Made by a program: the position numbers and the translations under genes. The notes under the pieces are model-generated. The model did not search any database. It saw nothing but the letters and a program-made list of their open reading frames with translations, and was not told the origin of the DNA. Below are positions 15,428-19,188 of a DNA stretch of 19,188 nt, in pieces. Source of the stretch: JBBCJT01 sp037190665. GTDB taxonomy: Bacteria > Pseudomonadota > Alphaproteobacteria > Acetobacterales > Acetobacteraceae. Within the stretch, counting starts at the first letter, position 1. Each line of letters begins with the position of its first letter. Where the stretch lies: assembly GCA_037190665.1 (NCBI GenBank), contig JBBCJT010000173.1, positions 1 through 19,188 of the forward strand. The letters run 5' to 3'.

Positions 15428-17400
15428 GCGAGCCCGCGCTGATCGACCTGCGCGGCATCCGGCGCGAGTACCGCTCCGGCGAGAACGTCATCGCGGCGCT
15501 GAAGGACGTGACGCTGCGCATCCGGCGCGGCGAGATGGTGGCCATCGTCGGCGCGTCCGGGTCCGGCAAGTCGACGCTGATGAACGTGCTCGGCCTGCTC
15601 GACCGGCCGACCTCCGGCAGCTACCGCATCGCCGGGCGCGAGACATCGGCGCTGGAACCGGACGAGCTGGCCCAGCTCCGCCGCGAGCATTTCGGCTTCA
15701 TCTTCCAGCGTTACCACCTGCTGTCGGATCTGACGGCGCTGGGCAACGTGGAGGTGCCGGCGACCTATGCCGGCCTCCGCCGCGAGGAACGGCACCAGCG
15801 GGCCGCCGAGATCCTGGACCGGCTGGGCATGTCCGACCGCGCGGGCCACCGGCCCGGCGAACTGTCGGGCGGCCAGCAGCAGCGCGTGTCCATCGCCCGC
15901 GCACTGATCAACGGCGCGGACGTGATCCTGGCTGACGAGCCCACCGGCGCACTCGACCGCCGCAGCGGCGAGGAAGTGCTGCGCATCCTCGAACAGCTCA
16001 ACGCCAGCGGCCGCACCGTCATCATCGTCACGCACGACATGTCGGTGGCCCAGCGCGCGCGCCGGATCATCGAGATCAGCGACGGCGAGATCCAGTCCGA
16101 CCGTCCCTCCGACCGGGGCGCGGCCGACATCCCCGCCGACACCGCCCCGCCCTTGCGCCCTCCGCCGCCGCGCGGCCTCGCCGCCGGCTGGCGCGCGCTG
16201 GGCGACCGGGCGCGGGAGGCGCTGCGGATGGCGCTGCTGTCGATGAACGCCCATCGGCTGCGCACCTTCCTGACGATGCTGGGCATCATCATCGGCATCG
16301 CCTCGGTGGTCTGCGTCGTCGCGCTCGGCGAGGGCTCGCGGCAGAAGGTGCTGGAGAACATCTCGAGCCTGGGGACGAACACGCTGGAGGTCTTCCCCGG
16401 CATGGGGTTCGGCGACATCCGCTCGTCCCGCATCCGCACGCTGGTGCTGGGCGACGTGGATGCGCTGCGCCAGCAATCCTACGTCGCCGCGATCACCCCT
16501 ACCGTGTCCACCACCAGCACGGCGCGCTTCGGGTCGGTGGAGGCGAGCGTGCTGGTGAACGGCGTGAGCGAGGAATACTTCGACGTCCGCGGCAGCCGGC
16601 TGGTCGAAGGCGCGTTCTTCGATCAGGAGAGCACGCGCAGCCTCGCCCAGGACGTGGTGATCGACGAGAACGCGCAGCAGGCGCTGTTCGCGGGGTTCGA
16701 GGGCAGCCCGATCGGCCAGTTCATCCTGATCGGCAAGGTTCCCGGCCGGGTCGTCGGCATCATCGCCCAGCAGCAGGGCGGCTTCGGCGGCAGCCAGAAC
16801 CCGTCGCTGTTCCTGCCCTACACCACCGTGCAGGCGCGCTTCATCGGCAACACCCGCCTGCGCAGCGTCACCATCCGCGTCGCGGACGACACGCCGACCG
16901 CGCTCGCCCAGCAGGCGGTGACGGAGCTGCTGGCGGACCGGCATGGGCGGGTGGATTTCACCATCCTCAACACCGACGACATCCGCCAGGCGATCACCAG
17001 CACCACGGAGACGCTGACGCTCCTGATCGCGGCCATCGCGGTGATCTCCCTGCTGGTCGGGGGGATCGGGGTGATGAACATCATGCTGGTCTCGGTGTCG
17101 GAGCGGGTGAACGAGATCGGCGTGCGGATGGCCGTCGGCGCGCGGCAGAGCGACATCCTGCAGCAGTTCCTGATCGAGGCGATCCTGGTGTGCCTGATCG
17201 GCGGCATCCTCGGCATCGCGCTCGCGCTCGGCTTCGGCGTGGCCTTTGCCTACACGGGGTCGAACTTCAGGTTGATCTACTCCACCGGCTCGATCGTGCT
17301 CGCCTGCCTGTGCTCGACGCTGATCGGCGTCGCCTTCGGCTACCTGCCGGCACGCAACGCCTCCCGCCTCGACCCGGTGGCGGCGCTCAGCCGGGACTGA
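15424..17400 (+). CDS. macB: MacB-like ABC transporter, ATPase fused to permease
   Basis: A 658-residue mechanotransmission ABC transporter, the usual MacB length. The N-terminal ATPase has Walker A GASGSGKST (residues 43-51), the Q-loop FIFQRYHLL, signature LSGGQ (147-151), Walker B VILADEP with catalytic E172, and switch H204. A Pro-rich linker (239-250) leads to the first membrane helix at about 279-300, a large periplasmic domain, and three C-terminal helices at about 530-556, 584-608 and 622-642. The protein ends NASRLDPVAALSRD, typical of the family. The GTG start lies within the macA stop (GTGA). With MacA and the NodT protein it forms a pump driven by ATP hydrolysis from the inner membrane. 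Confidence 0.94.
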   Translation: MSEPALIDLRGIRREYRSGENVIAALKDVTLRIRRGEMVAIVGASGSGKSTLMNVLGLLDRPTSGSYRIAGRETSALEPDELAQLRREHFGFIFQRYHLLSDLTALGNVEVPATYAGLRREERHQRAAEILDRLGMSDRAGHRPGELSGGQQQRVSIARALINGADVILADEPTGALDRRSGEEVLRILEQLNASGRTVIIVTHDMSVAQRARRIIEISDGEIQSDRPSDRGAADIPADTAPPLRPPPPRGLAAGWRALGDRAREALRMALLSMNAHRLRTFLTMLGIIIGIASVVCVVALGEGSRQKVLENISSLGTNTLEVFPGMGFGDIRSSRIRTLVLGDVDALRQQSYVAAITPTVSTTSTARFGSVEASVLVNGVSEEYFDVRGSRLVEGAFFDQESTRSLAQDVVIDENAQQALFAGFEGSPIGQFILIGKVPGRVVGIIAQQQGGFGGSQNPSLFLPYTTVQARFIGNTRLRSVTIRVADDTPTALAQQAVTELLADRHGRVDFTILNTDDIRQAITSTTETLTLLIAAIAVISLLVGGIGVMNIMLVSVSERVNEIGVRMAVGARQSDILQQFLIEAILVCLIGGILGIALALGFGVAFAYTGSNFRLIYSTGSIVLACLCSTLIGVAFGYLPARNASRLDPVAALSRD

Positions 17401-17495
17401 GGATTGCGCCCGCGCGCGGCGCCTGAGGGCGAACGGGGAGCTTTCCCACCACGTTTTCACTTCTGGACTCGCGGGCGGCGTACCAGAATTACCCC
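17401..17495. other. Gap between macB and aat: possible hairpin and aat promoter
   Basis: GCGCC and GGCGC at 17406-17422 can pair around a 7-nt loop just after macB, but no T-tract follows, so termination is doubtful. CTGGAC at 17463-17468 and GAATTA at 17486-17491 are weak -35/-10 candidates 17 bp apart; a start site there would leave almost no leader before the aat ATG, which also lacks a Shine-Dalgarno. Confidence 0.25.
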
Positions 17496-18155
17496 ATGTC
17501 GCGGCGTCAGACCGATATCACGCCAGACCTGATGCTTCGCGCCTACCGCGCGGGCCTGTTCCCGATGGCGGAGACGCGCGACGGCGCACGGCTCTACTGG
17601 CTGGACCCGGAGAACCGCGGCGTGCTGCCGCTGAACGCCTTCCACCTGCCCCGGCGGCTGCTGCGGACCGTGCTGTCCGGGCGCTTCGCCATCACCTGCG
17701 ACGCGGATTTCGCGGGCGCCATCGCCGGCTGCGCGGCGCGGCGGGCGGGGCGCGAGGACACGTGGATCAACCACGACATCGAACGCCTGTTCCAGGCGCT
17801 GCACGACGCCGGCCATGCCCATTCGGTCGAGGCATGGCGCGACGGCAGGCTGGTCGGCGGGTTGTACGGGATCGCCATCGGCGGGGCGTTCTTCGGCGAG
17901 AGCATGTTCTCGGAGGAGACCGACGCATCGAAGGTCACGCTCGTGCATCTGGTCGCACGGCTGCGGCTGGGCGGTTTCCGGCTGCTGGACACCCAGTTCA
18001 TCACCGCCCATCTCGCCCGCTTCGGCGCCATCGAGATCCCCCGCGCCGCGTATCGCGTGCTGCTGACGGAAGCGATCAACGCGGAGGCCACATGGCTGCC
18101 CTCCCCCGGGGACGCCGCCCTGCGGCTCGCGATCCGGGAACTGGCCGGCGTATAG
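17496..18155 (+). CDS. aat: Leucyl/phenylalanyl-tRNA-protein transferase
   Basis: A 219-residue enzyme that adds Leu or Phe from aminoacyl-tRNA to proteins with N-terminal Lys or Arg, marking them for ClpS/ClpAP in the bacterial N-degron pathway. YRAGLFPMAE near residues 17-26 and YWLDPENRGVLPL open the protein. The core contains TWINHDIERLF, AHSVEAWRDGRLVGGLYGIAIG and GESMFSEETDASKVTLVHL, then LLDTQFITAHLARFGA, all family hallmarks. It is slightly shorter than the 234-residue E. coli protein. No Shine-Dalgarno precedes the ATG. The gene commonly follows accBC in alphaproteobacteria; here the efflux operon lies between. Confidence 0.95.
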   Translation: MSRRQTDITPDLMLRAYRAGLFPMAETRDGARLYWLDPENRGVLPLNAFHLPRRLLRTVLSGRFAITCDADFAGAIAGCAARRAGREDTWINHDIERLFQALHDAGHAHSVEAWRDGRLVGGLYGIAIGGAFFGESMFSEETDASKVTLVHLVARLRLGGFRLLDTQFITAHLARFGAIEIPRAAYRVLLTEAINAEATWLPSPGDAALRLAIRELAGV

Positions 18156-18179
18156 TCCGGCGAAGCGGAGCTTGTTTCG

Positions 18180-18752
18180 ATGTCGTCGGGATTTGAGAGC
18201 GTGAGATTCCTTGCGGCCGCCCTGATGGCCGCCTGCCTTCCCGCCATGGCCGAAACGCCGCCGGCGCTGTGGCCGGCGCGCGATGTCGTCGTCACCTACG
18301 ACATGCAGTCGGGGAACGGGACCATGATCATGTCCTACGACGCGGAGACGCGGCGTGTCCGCGCCGAGAGTCCCGAATTCCCCGACCGGATCGTCATCAT
18401 GGACATCGCCGGGAGCAGGATGCTCCTGATCTCGACCGCGGCGCGGAAGTTCGCCGCGCTGCCGTTGCCGCCCGACATCTGGCCCAATCTGGGCACCGTC
18501 GACGTCACCTACACGCGGGGCGGCACGCGCACGATCGCCGGGCAGGAGTGCACCGACTGGGCCATGCGACGGCCGCAATCGACCGACGCGGAGTCGGTCT
18601 GCCTGACGGCGGAAGGCGTGCCGCTGCGCGTGCAGCAGGACATCCTCGCAGAGGCGACCCGGATCCGCGAAGGCGCACTCGATCCGAAGCTTCTTGTCGT
18701 TCCCGAAGGTTTCGCGGAGGCATCCTCCGCCGCGGAACTGGGGCTGAGATAG
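18180..18752 (+). CDS. Small secreted protein of unknown function, first of two paralogues
   Basis: A 190-residue exported protein with no function I recognise; it loosely resembles DUF4412-type proteins. The signal peptide spans residues 1-24 (hydrophobic 8-22, likely cleavage AMA/ET). The mature protein begins ETPPALWPARDVVVTYD, is rich in beta-prone segments, and has two cysteines (C124 in TIAGQECTDWAM and C141 in SVCLTAEGVPLR) that could form a disulfide. GCGGAG 9 nt upstream supports the ATG at 18180; a GTG at 18201 is possible and would give a shorter signal peptide. It follows aat by 24 bp and may be cotranscribed. The WPxRDVVV segment recurs in the partial gene at 18970. Confidence 0.8.
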   Translation: MSSGFESVRFLAAALMAACLPAMAETPPALWPARDVVVTYDMQSGNGTMIMSYDAETRRVRAESPEFPDRIVIMDIAGSRMLLISTAARKFAALPLPPDIWPNLGTVDVTYTRGGTRTIAGQECTDWAMRRPQSTDAESVCLTAEGVPLRVQQDILAEATRIREGALDPKLLVVPEGFAEASSAAELGLR

Positions 18753-18771
18753 CAGGTCCGATGCGGCCGTG

Positions 18772-18897
18772 ATGCGCGATGGAGGCGGCGCGAGAGCCGT
18801 GCATCGCATGAAGCCGCGCGCCGCGATCGTGCTTGGCCTGCTTGCCACGGCATCCGTCGCCGAAACGCCGGAGGACACTGCTCCGGCACGACCATGA
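18772..18897 (+). CDS. Tiny signal-peptide-like reading frame between the two secreted paralogues
   Basis: A 41-residue frame, or 29 residues from the ATG at 18808, reading MKPRAAIVLGLLATASVAET and then nine more residues. It looks like a signal peptide with cleavage after SVA followed by an 11-residue tail. The tail ETPEDTAPARP recalls ETPPALWPARD of the preceding protein, so it may be the stump of a third paralogue, or a chance frame. The Shine-Dalgarno is poor for either start. The remainder of the 18753-18969 gap holds a 5-bp GC hairpin at 18900-18916 and nothing else seen. Confidence 0.25.
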   Translation: MRDGGGARAVHRMKPRAAIVLGLLATASVAETPEDTAPARP

Positions 18898-18969
18898 CAC
18901 CGGGTCGCCCGCCCGGCGCGTGAGCTTGCGCACTTGCTCCGCGTCCCGGATTGGGCTGAAGGTGCGGCC

Positions 18970-19188
18970 ATGAAATCCCTCGCTTTCGCCCTGACGCTGA
19001 TGGCCGTCCCGGCCATGGCGCAGGCGCCCGCCGCGGTCTGGCCGACGCGCGATGTGGTCGTGAGCTTCAACGGGCCGCCGCAGATGGGCGGCCAGCCGAT
19101 GCGCATGTCCTTCGCGGGCGGCGGCGACCTCGCGCGCATGGACATAGGGCCGCAGGGCTACGGCATCATCGACCGCAAGGCGAAGCGG
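18970..19188 (+). CDS. Small secreted protein, second paralogue (partial, C-terminus off the right edge)
   Basis: The first 73 residues of a protein that runs off the window. The signal peptide is residues 1-17 (MKSLAFALTLMAVPAMA, cleavage before Q18). The mature start AAVWPTRDVVVSF matches ALWPARDVVVTY of the upstream gene at the same distance after the cleavage site, and a later MRMSF parallels MIMSY. This indicates a tandem duplication with strong later divergence. GAAGG 7 nt before the ATG at 18970 is a good Shine-Dalgarno. Function is unknown. Confidence 0.8.
   Translation, partial: MKSLAFALTLMAVPAMAQAPAAVWPTRDVVVSFNGPPQMGGQPMRMSFAGGGDLARMDIGPQGYGIIDRKAKR

Noticed and set aside
17429..17450. 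GGGA/TCCC hairpin as a terminator after macB
   Set aside because: Only four base pairs and no adjacent T-run; too weak to call.
15160..17460. Very long minus-strand open frame opposite macB
   Set aside because: An antisense shadow: no motifs and biased composition, while macB has all ABC transporter motifs.

Overview
The window is about 70% GC with dense, mostly leader-less or tightly coupled operons. Its gene content (acetyl-CoA carboxylase accB-accC behind aroQ, an aat gene shortly downstream, a family 5 solute-binding protein, NodT/MacAB efflux genes) fits an alphaproteobacterium, most likely of the Rhodospirillales/Acetobacteraceae type. That placement is inferred from gene order and base composition; no rRNA or other direct taxonomic marker is present.

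Left part (1-8651) is a catabolic, accessory-looking region built around acyl-CoA and hydroxy-acid chemistry. On the minus strand an enoyl-CoA hydratase/isomerase is followed by a family 5 ABC solute-binding protein that runs off the left edge. Divergent from them are a 2-hydroxyacid dehydrogenase and a MaoC-type hydratase. A minus-strand shikimate-dehydrogenase-like oxidoreductase converges on that MaoC gene, overlapping it by 38 bp, and diverges from a five-gene plus-strand operon: acyl-CoA dehydrogenase, short-chain dehydrogenase, a second MaoC protein, a YtcJ-type amidohydrolase and a COG0523 (CobW-like) GTPase. The last two overlap at a GTGA. The set suggests uptake of a small carboxylate or amide-containing substrate, its hydrolysis, and dehydrogenation/hydration/oxidation of acyl-CoA intermediates, but the substrate cannot be read from the sequence.

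Middle part (8667-12026) is housekeeping: thiS-thiG (thiazole synthesis) on the minus strand, divergent from aroQ-accB-accC (3-dehydroquinate dehydratase, biotin carboxyl carrier protein, biotin carboxylase), which is tightly packed on the plus strand.

Right part (12027-19188): after a 150-bp gap holding a clear 8-bp inverted repeat comes a four-gene unit of an unrecognised two-helix membrane protein, a NodT-family outer-membrane lipoprotein, MacA and MacB, which together would form a tripartite efflux pump. It sits between accC and aat. After aat (leucyl/phenylalanyl-tRNA-protein transferase) come two small secreted proteins that are recognisable paralogues, the second cut by the window edge, with a tiny signal-peptide-like reading frame between them.

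The points most worth a second look are the amidohydrolase/COG0523 GTPase coupling, the unknown membrane protein leading the efflux operon and its upstream inverted repeat, the tandem secreted paralogues, and the shikimate-dehydrogenase-like protein with an altered substrate-binding motif. No insertion sequence, CRISPR array, tRNA, rRNA or riboswitch was recognised, and no gene-free stretch exceeds 300 bp.
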